Source: Polynucleobacter sp. AP-Latsch-80-C2
Lineage (GTDB): Bacteria; Pseudomonadota; Gammaproteobacteria; Burkholderiales; Burkholderiaceae
DNA: 64,000 nucleotides
Direction of reading: 5' to 3'
NCBI RefSeq assembly: GCF_018882185.1
Contig: NZ_JACVOY010000002.1
Coordinates: 186,001-250,000 of the forward strand
In this document: positions 39,397-48,601 of the stretch, piece by piece
How the letters are laid out: each line of letters begins with the position of its first letter
Position numbering within the stretch: the first letter of the stretch is position 1
Program-made: the position numbers and the translations under genes
Notes under the pieces: generated by a model
What the model saw: the letters and a program-made list of their open reading frames with translations, nothing else
What the model was told of the DNA's origin: nothing
The model's database searches: none

Positions 39397-41124
39397 ATGT
39401 TGTTGACCAATAAAAATCGATTAATTGAGATGCTCGGCAGAGCCTTGCAGGAGCTCGCTCAAGAGCGAGGCCTTGGCGACGTGCCGCAGCCCCATTTAGA
39501 GCGGCCAAAAGCGGTAGATCACGGCGACGTGGCCTGCAATATCGCCCTGCAACTTTCCAAGGCATGGAAACTGAACCCCAGAGATTTGGCACAGGCTCTC
39601 GTAGAGCGCTTGCAAAAGCAGCCTGGCTTTCACCAGCTGATTGCTTCTTGTGACATTGCCGGTCCTGGCTTCATCAACTTTCGACTTAGTAATGCAGCTA
39701 AAACCGGGGTAGTGACCGAAATTTTGTCGACAGGGCCCCAGTTTGGTCAGATCCCAAGCGGCCAGGGTCCCGTTGCTAGTGCCATGATTGAGTTCGTTTC
39801 TGCAAATCCTACGGGACCGCTTCACGTCGGTCACGGCAGGCAAGCCGCCTTGGGTGATGCATTGGCCAATCTACTAGCGACGCAAGGCATCAAAGTTCAT
39901 CGTGAGTTTTATTACAACGATGCTGGCGTACAAATTGCTAATCTGGCTTTATCTGTTCAGGCGCGCTTAAAAGGCTTAAAGCCTGGTGATGCAGCTTGGC
40001 CTGAGCAAGCTTACAACGGCGAATATATTACGGAAATTGCCGCAGCCTTTAAAGCCTCTGATCAATATCAAGATGATCTTGAGGCAATCCGTCAATTTGC
40101 AGTTGCTTATTTACGCAATGAGCAAGATATTGATTTAAAAACATTCGGCGTGAAGTTTGATTGCTATTACTTAGAGTCTTCTTTGTATACCGATGGTAGC
40201 GTTGCACAAATCGTTGAAGATTTACAAAGCATTGGTAAAACTTATGAAGGCGAAGGCGCTCTCTGGCTAAAGACGACAGATGATGGCGACGATAAAGATC
40301 GTGTCATGCGCAAATCCGATGGCAGCTTTACTTACTTTGTTCCTGATGTGGCGTATCACGCTAGCAAATGGAAGCGTGGCTTCGAAAAAGTAATTAATGT
40401 GCAAGGTAGTGACCATCATGGCACGATTGCTCGCGTCCGCTCAGGCTTACAGGGCGTGGCTCAAAAGCGCGGTTGGGATATTCCGAAGACCTATCCTGAT
40501 TATGTATTACACAAGATGGTGACAGTGATGCGCCATGGTGAAGAGGTCAAAATTTCTAAGCGTGCAGGCTCTTACGTTACCGTACGTGATTTGGTTGAAT
40601 GGTCAGGAGGGGTTACTCCTGAAATGACTCCAGAAGAAAAAGAGGTATCACTTCAGCGTGGACGCGATGCAGTGCGATTCTTTTTAATTTCACGCAAAGC
40701 AGATACTGAATTTGTTTTTGATATTGATTTGGCGCTCCAGCAAAATGATGAGAATCCCGTCTTTTATGTGCAATATGCATATGCTCGGATTAGTTCAATC
40801 TTGCAGCAGTGGGGTGGTCAAACTTCTGATTTAGCAACAGCAGACTTATCCCTGCTCGATAGCAAGGCATCTGATCATTTGTTAAGACGCTTGGCCGAGT
40901 ATCCGGAGGTATTAACTGACGCTGCAGCCGACTTGGCGCCACATGCTTTAGCCTTTTATTTACGTGACTTGGCAGGGGATTTCCATACCTTCTATAACGC
41001 TGATCGTGTTTTGGTGGATGATCAGAATTTGAAGTTAGCCCGTTTGGCGCTTCTTTCTGCAACCCGCCAAGTATTACAAAATGGTTTGAAAGTATTAGGG
41101 GTATCCGCTCCAGCGAAGATGTAG
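39397..41124 (+). CDS. argS: Arginyl-tRNA synthetase
   Basis: A 575-residue class I aminoacyl-tRNA synthetase. An N-terminal additional domain (about residues 1-120) precedes the HIGH-type motif [19 protein letters not shown] near residue 140. [35 protein letters not shown] (the KMSK-loop position) and [14 protein letters not shown] follow, then the anticodon-binding helical domain. The length and motif order are normal. A SPOR-domain gene and dsbA follow, a typical Burkholderiales order. Confidence 0.98.
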   Translation: MLLTNKNRLIEMLGRALQELAQERGLGDVPQPHLERPKAVDHGDVACNIALQLSKAWKLNPRDLAQALVERLQKQPGFHQLIASCDIAGPGFINFRLSNAAKTGVVTEILSTGPQFGQIPSGQGPVASAMIEFVSANPTGPLHVGHGRQAALGDALANLLATQGIKVHREFYYNDAGVQIANLALSVQARLKGLKPGDAAWPEQAYNGEYITEIAAAFKASDQYQDDLEAIRQFAVAYLRNEQDIDLKTFGVKFDCYYLESSLYTDGSVAQIVEDLQSIGKTYEGEGALWLKTTDDGDDKDRVMRKSDGSFTYFVPDVAYHASKWKRGFEKVINVQGSDHHGTIARVRSGLQGVAQKRGWDIPKTYPDYVLHKMVTVMRHGEEVKISKRAGSYVTVRDLVEWSGGVTPEMTPEEKEVSLQRGRDAVRFFLISRKADTEFVFDIDLALQQNDENPVFYVQYAYARISSILQQWGGQTSDLATADLSLLDSKASDHLLRRLAEYPEVLTDAAADLAPHALAFYLRDLAGDFHTFYNADRVLVDDQNLKLARLALLSATRQVLQNGLKVLGVSAPAKM

Positions 41125-41162
41125 TAGCGGTGAATGCAGTGAAAATGTAAGATGAGGGAATC

Positions 41163-41765
41163 ATGAAAAAACCGAATCAGCAAACTGGCTTCATACAGCA
41201 CTCCCATAGCAATGCTCAATACGGTGGGACGATTCTAGGTTTTATTCTAGGTCTAGGCGCTGGATTAGGAATTGCATTTGTAATCGCCTTTTATCTTTCT
41301 AAAAATACGCCACAAGAAAGACCGGGCGTTCGCGCCCCTAATTTACCGCTCAATATTATTAAGCCAGCAGCCCCATCTGCTGAGGGCGAATCTGTTAGCC
41401 CAGCTGAACCAGTAGATTTGAATAAACCCCTACAGGGCAAATCAAGTCCGAGTCCTGCAGCCGATCCTATCGGCGATTTAGTGAATAGCAAAAAGTCAGC
41501 CGATAGCTCTGCAGCTACAAAGTCAGATGCCCTGTACTACTTGCAAGTTGGAGCATTTTCGAAGCGTGCAGATGCAGATGCACAAAAAGCAAGCTTAGCT
41601 ATACAAGGTATTCAGGCTTCGTTAAGTGAAGTGACTAGCGAAGGCAACAGTTTATGGAGGGTCCGCGTCGGCCCCTACGGCAGTTCAGAAGAAAGCAACC
41701 CTGTGCGTGATAAGTTGAACGGCATGGGCATTAAACCAACCCTTATTAAAACTAGTAAATCATGA
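41163..41765 (+). CDS. SPOR-domain membrane protein
   Basis: A 200-residue bitopic inner-membrane protein. A short cytoplasmic N-terminus is followed by one membrane helix (GTILGFILGLGAGLGIAFVIAFYL, residues about 20-43), a Pro/Ser-rich periplasmic linker, and a C-terminal SPOR domain (YYLQVGAFSKRADADAQKASL to WRVRVGPYGSSEESNPVRDKLNGMGIKPTLIK). SPOR domains bind denuded glycan at the division septum, as in FtsN. It is shorter than FtsN and could be FtsN-like or DedD-like. Its stop overlaps dsbA by four bases. Confidence 0.88.
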   Translation: MKKPNQQTGFIQHSHSNAQYGGTILGFILGLGAGLGIAFVIAFYLSKNTPQERPGVRAPNLPLNIIKPAAPSAEGESVSPAEPVDLNKPLQGKSSPSPAADPIGDLVNSKKSADSSAATKSDALYYLQVGAFSKRADADAQKASLAIQGIQASLSEVTSEGNSLWRVRVGPYGSSEESNPVRDKLNGMGIKPTLIKTSKS

Positions 41766-42406
41766 TTTCAATTAGCAAAAGATTCTTTACCGTATTGACC
41801 TTGCTTTGTTTAAGTGGGGCTGCTATTGCACAAAGCCAAAAGATTGAAGAGGGTTTTGATTATCGGGTTTTACCGATTCCTCAGCCCGTGGAAACTAAAG
41901 GCAAAGTCGAGGTTATTGAGTTCTTTTGGTATGGTTGCCCGCATTGCTATGACTTTGAGCCAGAGCTGAGTAGTTGGGTAAAACGTCAGCCTAAGGATGT
42001 TGTATTCAAAAGAGTGCCCGTTGCGTTTCGGGATGACTTTATGCCACATAGTCAGCTTTTCTATACGCTTGAATCGCTTGGTAAGGGTGACGCACTGAAT
42101 GAAAAAGTGATGTACGCCATGCATAAAGAAAATAAGCGCCTCTTAACCGAAACGGAAATTGCTGACTGGGCTGCATCTCAAGGCATTGATCGCAATACGT
42201 TTTTGGCTACCTACCGGTCATTTGCAGTGACTTCAAAAGCCCGCGTAGCAAAGCAGCTAGCCGAAGCTTATCGCATTGATGGCGTCCCAACGATTGTGAT
42301 GCAGGGAAAATATGTCACCTCACCATCGATTGCTGGTACTAAGGCCAAAGCGCTTGCCGTAATGGACTATCTCGAAGAAAAAATCCGTAAAGATAAATAC
42401 AAGTAA
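41762..42406 (+). CDS. dsbA: Thiol:disulfide interchange protein DsbA
   Basis: DsbA introduces disulfide bonds into exported proteins. A signal peptide (FFTVLTLLCLSGAAIAQS) leads into a thioredoxin fold with a helical insertion; the redox motif is CPHC in FFWYGCPHCYDFEPEL, residues about 56-59, and the cis-proline loop is GVPTIVMQGKY. The 214-residue length is normal. The SPOR gene upstream overlaps it. It converges with the lipid-modification operon three bases downstream. Confidence 0.95.
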   Translation: MISISKRFFTVLTLLCLSGAAIAQSQKIEEGFDYRVLPIPQPVETKGKVEVIEFFWYGCPHCYDFEPELSSWVKRQPKDVVFKRVPVAFRDDFMPHSQLFYTLESLGKGDALNEKVMYAMHKENKRLLTETEIADWAASQGIDRNTFLATYRSFAVTSKARVAKQLAEAYRIDGVPTIVMQGKYVTSPSIAGTKAKALAVMDYLEEKIRKDKYK

Positions 42407-42409
42407 AGC

Positions 42410-43186
42410 TTAGATTTTTACAAAGCGACGGACAATCCAAAAATACAATGGATAAGGCAGGATTCTGAGGAATTTTAAGAATCCTGAAAATCGTTTTGGA
42501 AAGTGAATATCAAATTCACCCTTTTCAATCCCGGATAAAATTTCAGAAGCGGCTTGATCCGCAGTAATTAATGCAGGCATTTCAAAATCATTTTGAGCTG
42601 TTGCCTCTGTAGCAACAAAGCCTGGTGAGATCATGTGAACGCTGACTCCTTGTGGCAATAAGTCGTAATACAAAGTCTCGCAGAAGTTGATAATGCCCGC
42701 CTTGCTGGGTCCGTATGCCAGGGCTTTTGGTAGTCCACTATAGCCAGCTACACTGCCCACAATCGCGATATGGCCCGCATGTTCTCTCAGCATCCCTGGC
42801 AATACTGCCGCTACTGCTCTCATAGGCCCTAAAAGATTGGCGTCAATTGTCTGTTCCGCAATGTAGATATCAAAGTTATCGGCGCGCAAGGGAACATACA
42901 TGCCGGATACAAAGAGGAGAAGATCTACACCGCCCCAATTTTTTAGAATATTTTGATGGGCGGATGTCATTTGCCCTTGAATAGTTACATCCAGCGGCAA
43001 GATGAGAGTTTGCTCTGGTTTGGCGGTCCGAGCAATTTGCTCGAGACGCTCTTGACGACGACTTGAAAGCGCCACTTTGGCGCCCAATTTGAGTAGTGCA
43101 TTGGCACAGGCTTCACCAATGCCGCTAGAGGCGCCAATGATCCAAACGCGCTTACCAGAGAAGTTATCGATACCTAATTGCTTCAT
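42410..43186 (-). CDS. Short-chain dehydrogenase/reductase, last gene of the lipid operon
   Basis: A 258-residue classical SDR. The cofactor motif is VWIIGASSGIGEACANALLKLG; LLFVSGMY occupies the NAG position, and the catalytic residues lie in GSVAGYSGLPKALAYGPSKAG (YxxxK). The C-terminus has a hydrophobic stretch (GFLKFLRILPYPLYFWIVRRFV) that could attach it to the membrane, suiting a lipid-like substrate. Start and upstream stop overlap by four bases. The specific reaction is unknown; it is placed with a CFA synthase-like enzyme. Confidence 0.88.
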   Translation of the reverse strand: MKQLGIDNFSGKRVWIIGASSGIGEACANALLKLGAKVALSSRRQERLEQIARTAKPEQTLILPLDVTIQGQMTSAHQNILKNWGGVDLLLFVSGMYVPLRADNFDIYIAEQTIDANLLGPMRAVAAVLPGMLREHAGHIAIVGSVAGYSGLPKALAYGPSKAGIINFCETLYYDLLPQGVSVHMISPGFVATEATAQNDFEMPALITADQAASEILSGIEKGEFDIHFPKRFSGFLKFLRILPYPLYFWIVRRFVKI

Positions 43187-44472
43187 GCGCTTAGAGCATC
43201 AGCTGAGGGTGTGGGAGCATCGTGGCTCAAAGTAAATTGCACAACATCAATATTACGCTCTGAGAATCCAGCGGAGCAATACATCAGGTAGAAATTCCAA
43301 AGTCGGATAAATGCCTCATCAAAGCCGAGTTGTCTAACTTCTTGCAATTTTTGATTAAAACTGTCTCTCCAAATACAGAGTGTTTTGGCGTAATCAGCGC
43401 CGAATGCAAATTCTGCTTCGACTTTTAAGCCAGCTTGCGCAGCGCTCGCCCTAAAGCTTGTGCGAGATGGAAGCATGCCCCCTGGAAAGACATATTGCTG
43501 AATAAAGTCGGTGTTATGTCGATACCGCTCAAAAAGTTCTTCAGCTATCACAATAGTTTGAATGCAGGCTTTACGACCCGCCTTGAGACGTGCGGCAATC
43601 GTTTGAAAATATTCTGGCCAGTGTTTTTCGCCAACGGCTTCGAACATTTCAACAGAGACGATTCCATCGAATTGTTCCTGACAGTCACGGTAGTCTTGAA
43701 GACGCACTTCAAAGGATGTGGTTTGTCCGCTAGAGGCTTGAATATTATTTAAGCGCATATCAGCAAATGCTTTTTGCTCAGTAGATAAGGTCAGACCTGT
43801 GATGGCAACATTGCTATGAAGTGCTTGTTCCATTACGCCACCCCATCCACAGCCGATTTCAAGGATATGGTCAGTTACTTTGGTGTCTATCGAATTGAGG
43901 ATGCGCGCAATTTTTGCACGCTGTGCATCTGCAAGGGATTGCTGATCACCCTCAGAAAACCAGGCGCTTGAATAACTCATAGTGGGATCAAGCCATAGGG
44001 TATAAAAAGCATTTCCTAGGTCGTAATGTGCATGGATATTTTTACGACTGCCTGATTTGGTGTTATCTCTTAGCCAATGTTTAATGCGATAAAAAAGTGA
44101 GCCATACCAGTTGCCATAAATGGCTTTCTCCAAAATTGTTCGATTCCGAATCGCTAGCTCTAGGAGGGCCTTCAGATCAGGAGTATTCCATTGCCCGCGA
44201 ATATAGCTTTCAGCAAAGCCAATATCGCCATGAGACATGACTTGCTTAAATACTGACCAATCCAAAATATGTATTTCAGCATGCAGCGCATCGGCAGGAT
44301 TACCAAACTCTTTTCTTTCCTGATTCGGCAAGGTGATTTTCAGGTGGCCGCTACGCAATTGCGATAGGAGCTGCAATAGAGCTTCAGCGCTAAATCGATA
44401 TTGCTTTGAAGATTGTTCTTGTGGCCGAGCAAAATTCAGGCGAGAGAGTAAGGATTGTCCAGGGCGATTCAT
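43183..44472 (-). CDS. Cyclopropane-fatty-acyl-phospholipid synthase-like methyltransferase
   Basis: A 429-residue SAM-dependent enzyme of the CFA synthase family acting on unsaturated acyl chains of membrane phospholipids. An N-terminal lipid-binding domain is followed by HYDLGNAFYTLWLDPTMSYSSAWF, the SAM site ILEIGCGWGGVMEQ near residue 210, EMFEAVGEKHWPEYF and the C-terminal YLMYCSAGFSERNIDVVQFTL. Relatives in this operon context make methylated or furan-type fatty acids rather than plain cyclopropanes, so the product is left open. Coupled by four-base overlaps to its neighbours on both sides. Confidence 0.9.
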   Translation of the reverse strand: MNRPGQSLLSRLNFARPQEQSSKQYRFSAEALLQLLSQLRSGHLKITLPNQERKEFGNPADALHAEIHILDWSVFKQVMSHGDIGFAESYIRGQWNTPDLKALLELAIRNRTILEKAIYGNWYGSLFYRIKHWLRDNTKSGSRKNIHAHYDLGNAFYTLWLDPTMSYSSAWFSEGDQQSLADAQRAKIARILNSIDTKVTDHILEIGCGWGGVMEQALHSNVAITGLTLSTEQKAFADMRLNNIQASSGQTTSFEVRLQDYRDCQEQFDGIVSVEMFEAVGEKHWPEYFQTIAARLKAGRKACIQTIVIAEELFERYRHNTDFIQQYVFPGGMLPSRTSFRASAAQAGLKVEAEFAFGADYAKTLCIWRDSFNQKLQEVRQLGFDEAFIRLWNFYLMYCSAGFSERNIDVVQFTLSHDAPTPSADALSA

Positions 44473-45254
44473 CGGCTAACTTCGAATTCAGGAGGTTTAG
44501 GTTTTGAGTTAAAGGGTACACCCTTTAGCCATAATTTCAACGCTTGCCAGTGGATTCGGAAAATCACACCTAAGCTCATTAAGGGGTGGCTGCTAAAGGC
44601 TAAATAGAGATTGGCGCGGCTGAGCGGCCGGCTTTGGCCACTAATGCTGGTATTGATTAAAGGATATCCATCCTCATGGAGTTCTATTCGGCATACAGAG
44701 TGGCAACCCGAACTGCTTTCGTGAGGAAAGAGGAAGCGGAAATGGTATTCCCCGCGGATCTCGCAAAATGGAGAGACATGAAACACCTTTTTGCTAGTCA
44801 ATGTCTCGCCTGAGCGGAGTGCATTACCAGAATCCTTGTGGAGTAAATAGCAGTGCCGTTCACCAAAAGTGTTATTTACCTCGGCTAATACTGCTTGAAC
44901 CTGCCCATTTGCACCAGTACAAATCCAAAAACTCACAGGATTAAATACATAGCCTAAAATCCTTGGAAAAGTTTGTAACCAAATTTCTCCATCTATATTG
45001 CTTACTTGGTTTTCCTTTAGAACCTTTTCAATCCATGCCAAGCTATTGTCTTCGCCTTGACCGTGATCCTTATCAAAGAAGGAAACTAAGCCAAAGCGAT
45101 TATCTTTGAGCCCACGTTCATTGAGGAGGTCAGAATTTTGACTGCGGGCCCGCATGGGAATGGAGACTGTGAAAACACCATATCCAAAAGCATTTGGCGC
45201 CGGGCGAAAGCGGCGATGCTTTACAACTCCAAAGTTAATCTTTGGTTGATTCAT
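44469..45254 (-). CDS. DUF1365 family protein
   Basis: A 261-residue DUF1365 protein. The family signatures are VKHRRFRPAPNAFGYGVFT at the N-terminus, LGYVFNPVSFWIC (about residue 120), VLAEVNNTFGERHCYLL, and KVFHVSPFCEIRGEYHFRF. DUF1365 is nearly always found between a FAD-dependent amine oxidase-like protein and a CFA synthase-like enzyme, as here. The biochemical function is not established to my knowledge. It starts immediately after the oxidoreductase stop. Confidence 0.88.
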   Translation of the reverse strand: MNQPKINFGVVKHRRFRPAPNAFGYGVFTVSIPMRARSQNSDLLNERGLKDNRFGLVSFFDKDHGQGEDNSLAWIEKVLKENQVSNIDGEIWLQTFPRILGYVFNPVSFWICTGANGQVQAVLAEVNNTFGERHCYLLHKDSGNALRSGETLTSKKVFHVSPFCEIRGEYHFRFLFPHESSSGCHSVCRIELHEDGYPLINTSISGQSRPLSRANLYLAFSSHPLMSLGVIFRIHWQALKLWLKGVPFNSKPKPPEFEVSR

Positions 45255-46643
45255 TTATTGAGCATCTTGCTTAGGACTATTTTTAATGGGTGAGCGCAGG
45301 CTTTCCAGTAAGGCTTCTGCAACCAACTCACCAGAGCGCAATCCATCTTCATGAAATCCGAATCCAGTCCACGCACCGCAATACCAAATAGAGGAGTTGC
45401 CTTGTATCAGCGGCAATTCTTTTTGTGCTTGGATGGCGCTCATATCAAAAACAGGATGCGCGTAATGAATTTCTTGGTGCACTAGTTTTGGGTCAGGATC
45501 GGTTAATGGATTCAGGCTAACAATGATTTGCAAATCTTTAAATTCTGGTGGCAGAGGCTGCAAACGATTAATGAGATAGTTCACACTGACGTGTTGTTTT
45601 GCTGATGGCATAGCGCCAGATTTAGCGGTGTAATTCCAAGCCGCCCAACAACGTTTCGCTGAGGGTAAAAAACGAATATCAGTATGTAGAATCGCACGAT
45701 TCTTTTGATAGGGAATAGCGGCGAGAATATTTCTAGCATCTTGTTGTATTCCGTGAACTAAATCAAGAGATTGATCGCTATGGCAAGCCATCACCACCTC
45801 ATCAAACCATGCTGAGCCAGACTGCGTGATTACTTCAGCTTGCGCTCCCCCATCCTTACTAGCATTCACGCGCAGAACGGCCTCACGTTGAATGGTGACT
45901 TGATGCTTTTCTAAGGCATCTACAAGGCGTTTGACATATTCACGTGATCCCCCAGTAACCGTTAGCCACTGAGGACGATTTTGGATTTGCAGCAAGCCAT
46001 GATTATGGCAAAAACGCACCATAGTTTGAATCGGAAATTCCAGCATTTGCTCAACAGAGCAAGACCAAATAGCGCCAATCATGGGTAAAAAGTAATTCTC
46101 TCTGAAGCTTTGACTAAAGCGATTGCGATCTAAGAAGTTAGCGATCGACTCATCTGGCTCAGCATAGTGATGGCCCGCTTCAATTTGCTTATTCGCTAAT
46201 TGAGTGGCCATTCGATTAAATCGCAGAATGTCGTAGGCCATTCTCCAGAAAGAAGGCGATAGTAGATTTCTTCGTTGACCAAAGAATGAGTTGAGATCAT
46301 TACCAGCCCATTCAATGGTGTCAGGTTTCTGAGATTTTTCAGAGCTCTCAATCGAAACAGAAAAAGACATTTCTGAAAGTGCAATAGGAACTTGAATTTC
46401 TTCAAAGAGTCTTACTAGGCGTGGATATGTTTTGCGATTAAAGACTAAGAAGCCTGTATCAACCCCATGCGTAATTTCTTGATTGCCAATCTGATGGCTA
46501 AAGTTAACTGTATTGCTATGACCACCAATGTGGTCGCCGCCTTCATATACCGTGATCTCTAAATCACGGTGTTGCCTAAGCGCATAGGCGCATCCCAGGC
46601 CGGAAATACCAGCGCCAATAATGGCAATTCTTTTTTTACTCAC
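45255..46643 (-). CDS. FAD-dependent oxidoreductase (amine oxidase/desaturase-like)
   Basis: A 462-residue flavoprotein with the dinucleotide motif IAIIGAGISGLGCAYAL at the start and a GG-doublet segment (YEGGDHIGGHSNTV), as in amine oxidases and phytoene desaturase relatives. VTGGSREYVKRLVDAL and the C-terminal WYCGAWTGFGFHEDGLRSG complete the FAD site. In this operon type it may desaturate or oxidise a modified fatty acyl chain; this is inference. Overlaps the glutathione peroxidase stop by four bases. Confidence 0.88.
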   Translation of the reverse strand: MSKKRIAIIGAGISGLGCAYALRQHRDLEITVYEGGDHIGGHSNTVNFSHQIGNQEITHGVDTGFLVFNRKTYPRLVRLFEEIQVPIALSEMSFSVSIESSEKSQKPDTIEWAGNDLNSFFGQRRNLLSPSFWRMAYDILRFNRMATQLANKQIEAGHHYAEPDESIANFLDRNRFSQSFRENYFLPMIGAIWSCSVEQMLEFPIQTMVRFCHNHGLLQIQNRPQWLTVTGGSREYVKRLVDALEKHQVTIQREAVLRVNASKDGGAQAEVITQSGSAWFDEVVMACHSDQSLDLVHGIQQDARNILAAIPYQKNRAILHTDIRFLPSAKRCWAAWNYTAKSGAMPSAKQHVSVNYLINRLQPLPPEFKDLQIIVSLNPLTDPDPKLVHQEIHYAHPVFDMSAIQAQKELPLIQGNSSIWYCGAWTGFGFHEDGLRSGELVAEALLESLRSPIKNSPKQDAQ

Positions 46644-47209
46644 TGCGCCTTTTCCTTGAGAAGCTTCTCAATATCATTGGTGATGGTATTGCTCGTAGGC
46701 TTGGTTGTACTGTTATAAGAATCCACAACATTACCGTTACGGTCAATCAGATATTTGTAGAAATTCCATTTTGGAGTGGTGCCTGTTTTAGCAATCAACA
46801 TCTTAAAGAGAGGATTAGGATTGCTTCCAGAAACAACGCTCTTAGCAAACATTGGAAATTTAACGTCATAGGTATTTTTACAAAAGTCAGCAATTTCTTT
46901 GTTGCTACCAGGCTCTTGCTGACCAAAGTCGTTTGAAGGAAAGCCGAGTACTACCAAACCCTGGTCTTTATATTTGGCATAAATTTTTTCTAAGCCATCA
47001 TATTGGCTGGTAAACCCACAGTAACTTGCTGTATTAACTACCAAAATGACTTTTCCTTGATATTGGCATAGGCTTTGGGGCGCTTCATCTTGTAGGCGTG
47101 GAAAGGTGTGGCTTAGCAATGGACTGCAACCAGGGGCTGCATTTACACTCTGAGCACCTATTGCAAAAGCAGATAAGCTTATTAGCCATGTCAACATTAA
47201 ACGGAGCAT
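46640..47209 (-). CDS. Exported glutathione peroxidase-family protein
   Basis: A 189-residue cysteine-type glutathione/thioredoxin peroxidase. A signal peptide (LMLTWLISLSAFAIGAQSVNAA) suggests export to the periplasm. The catalytic Cys lies in NTASYCGFTSQYDGL, the partner Gln in FPSNDFGQQEPG and the Trp in KWNFYKYLIDRNG. Such enzymes reduce peroxides, including lipid hydroperoxides. It is the first gene of the five-gene minus-strand operon, so its promoter lies in the 94 bases before 47304. No clear sigma-E/ChrR-type promoter was identified there. Confidence 0.92.
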   Translation of the reverse strand: MLRLMLTWLISLSAFAIGAQSVNAAPGCSPLLSHTFPRLQDEAPQSLCQYQGKVILVVNTASYCGFTSQYDGLEKIYAKYKDQGLVVLGFPSNDFGQQEPGSNKEIADFCKNTYDVKFPMFAKSVVSGSNPNPLFKMLIAKTGTTPKWNFYKYLIDRNGNVVDSYNSTTKPTSNTITNDIEKLLKEKAQ

Positions 47210-47303
47210 CTTGTGCCTTCGGGATTAGGGGTGAATAGTGCTCAAGTCTAAGACATTCTAGGCAATATCACAGGGGTTAGTGCAATGCTATTAATATTGA
47301 GTC

Positions 47304-47792
47304 ATGACAACTTTGCCACCCCCTTCTTTTGAGTCTAAAGTCTGCTCACCAGAGCAGTTGGTGTCTCGAATTGCGAGTCTGCCACGCCCACTGGTTTTTA
47401 CCAATGGCGTCTTCGACATACTTCATCGCGGCCATGCTAGTTATTTAGCCCAAGCACGAGCCTTGGGCGCGAGTTTGGTGGTGGGCGTGAACTCAGATGC
47501 TTCAGTCAAGCTGTTGGGCAAGGGCGATGACAGGCCAATTAATACGGAGGCTGATCGTCAGGCTCTATTAGCAGCGCTTGAAAGTGTGGATATGACGATT
47601 GTGTTCACCGAGCAAACCCCGGTCAATCTGATTGAGAAAATTCGTCCCGATATTTACGTTAAAGGCGGCGATTACGAAATCGATACTCTGGCAGAAACGA
47701 AGGCGGTGAAGAGTTGGGGCGGCAAAGCAGTGGCGATCCCATTTATTTATGAGCGCTCAACCACCAGCTTATTAGGGAAAATTCGCTCTTAA
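47304..47792 (+). CDS. D-glycero-beta-D-manno-heptose 1-phosphate adenylyltransferase
   Basis: A 162-residue cytidylyltransferase-fold enzyme that makes ADP-heptose for the lipopolysaccharide core, equivalent to the C-terminal domain of HldE (RfaE2). The nucleotidyl transfer motif is FTNGVFDILHRGHASYLAQAR (GxFDxxHxGH), followed by VVGVNSDASVKLLGKGDDRPIN and the KGGDYEIDTL loop; the C-terminus contains YERSTTSLLGKIR. As a separate gene it implies that the heptose-phosphate kinase lies elsewhere. Converges with coaX by four bases. Confidence 0.93.
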   Translation: MTTLPPPSFESKVCSPEQLVSRIASLPRPLVFTNGVFDILHRGHASYLAQARALGASLVVGVNSDASVKLLGKGDDRPINTEADRQALLAALESVDMTIVFTEQTPVNLIEKIRPDIYVKGGDYEIDTLAETKAVKSWGGKAVAIPFIYERSTTSLLGKIRS

Positions 47793-48601
47793 AGGTTTTG
47801 CAGTAACCATGCCCACGTGCCTCGAAGCACTAAGCCTTCAATCGTTTCGATTGCAAAAGATCCTGTAACTTGAGACTTCATTATTGCCTGTGCTAAGACC
47901 TTAGCATTGCCACCATCGAGCCAAATTTTTTCCACAGGATGATTCAGATGTTTTGCGATGTGAATCGCCTGAGTGATGGCGCCGATTTGCGCAGCATCAC
48001 ATCCTCCGATAATGGCGTCGTTTGTATTGATGCCAAAACCCATGTCTGTGTTTGCTCGCTCAGCTAGAGGCAATTGAGCAGTATTAGTGCGCAAGCTTTC
48101 TTGCATCATGCTTAGGCCTGGCAGAATCCAACCGCCGTAATGGACACCATTGCCGCCTAGTAAGTCAATAGTCGTGGCCGTGCCAGCGTTAACGATTAAG
48201 GTATTGGTATTGGATAGGGCGCGTGCACCAATGACAGCCGCCCATCGATCTGCCCCTAATTTTTCGGGATCCTGATACAAGGTACGCATGCCTTGGTACT
48301 GGCTATTTCCAGTAAGTTGTTTCCAAGCGAGATCATTCCATTGAGGGAAAAGCGATTGAACATTGCCAATGGCTTGTGGCCCAGCAACGCAGGTAAAGGC
48401 TATCGCATCAGGCTTTGGTAGCGTTTTAGCAATGTAATCTGCAAGTTCACCTCGAGCCTCCGCTGATTGCAAAGCATTACTAGAAATAGATCCAGAGTAA
48501 GCCCATAATTTCTTTTGGCGAGTGGATGGGTGTTGAGAAGATTCAACAGCTGCCCATTTCAGGCGGGTATTGCCGACGTCAAATAATAGATAGAGACTCA
48601 T
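47789..48601 (-). CDS. coaX: Type III pantothenate kinase
   Basis: CoaX phosphorylates pantothenate, the first step of coenzyme A synthesis. The 270-residue protein of the ASKHA fold has LLFDVGNTRLKWA at the N-terminus, the PGADRW-like LGADRWAAVIGA, VNAGTATTIDLL with its catalytic Asp region, and GGWILPGLSMMQESL. Type III enzymes use a monovalent cation and escape CoA feedback. The start overlaps the birA stop by four bases, the usual birA-coaX pairing in this group. Confidence 0.95.
   Translation of the reverse strand: MSLYLLFDVGNTRLKWAAVESSQHPSTRQKKLWAYSGSISSNALQSAEARGELADYIAKTLPKPDAIAFTCVAGPQAIGNVQSLFPQWNDLAWKQLTGNSQYQGMRTLYQDPEKLGADRWAAVIGARALSNTNTLIVNAGTATTIDLLGGNGVHYGGWILPGLSMMQESLRTNTAQLPLAERANTDMGFGINTNDAIIGGCDAAQIGAITQAIHIAKHLNHPVEKIWLDGGNAKVLAQAIMKSQVTGSFAIETIEGLVLRGTWAWLLQNL

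Noticed and set aside
47210..47303. Sigma-E/ChrR-type promoter for the peroxidase operon
   Set aside because: A TGATAT is present on the minus strand but without a convincing paired -10; TTGCAC/TAGAAT is 19 bases apart and also weak.
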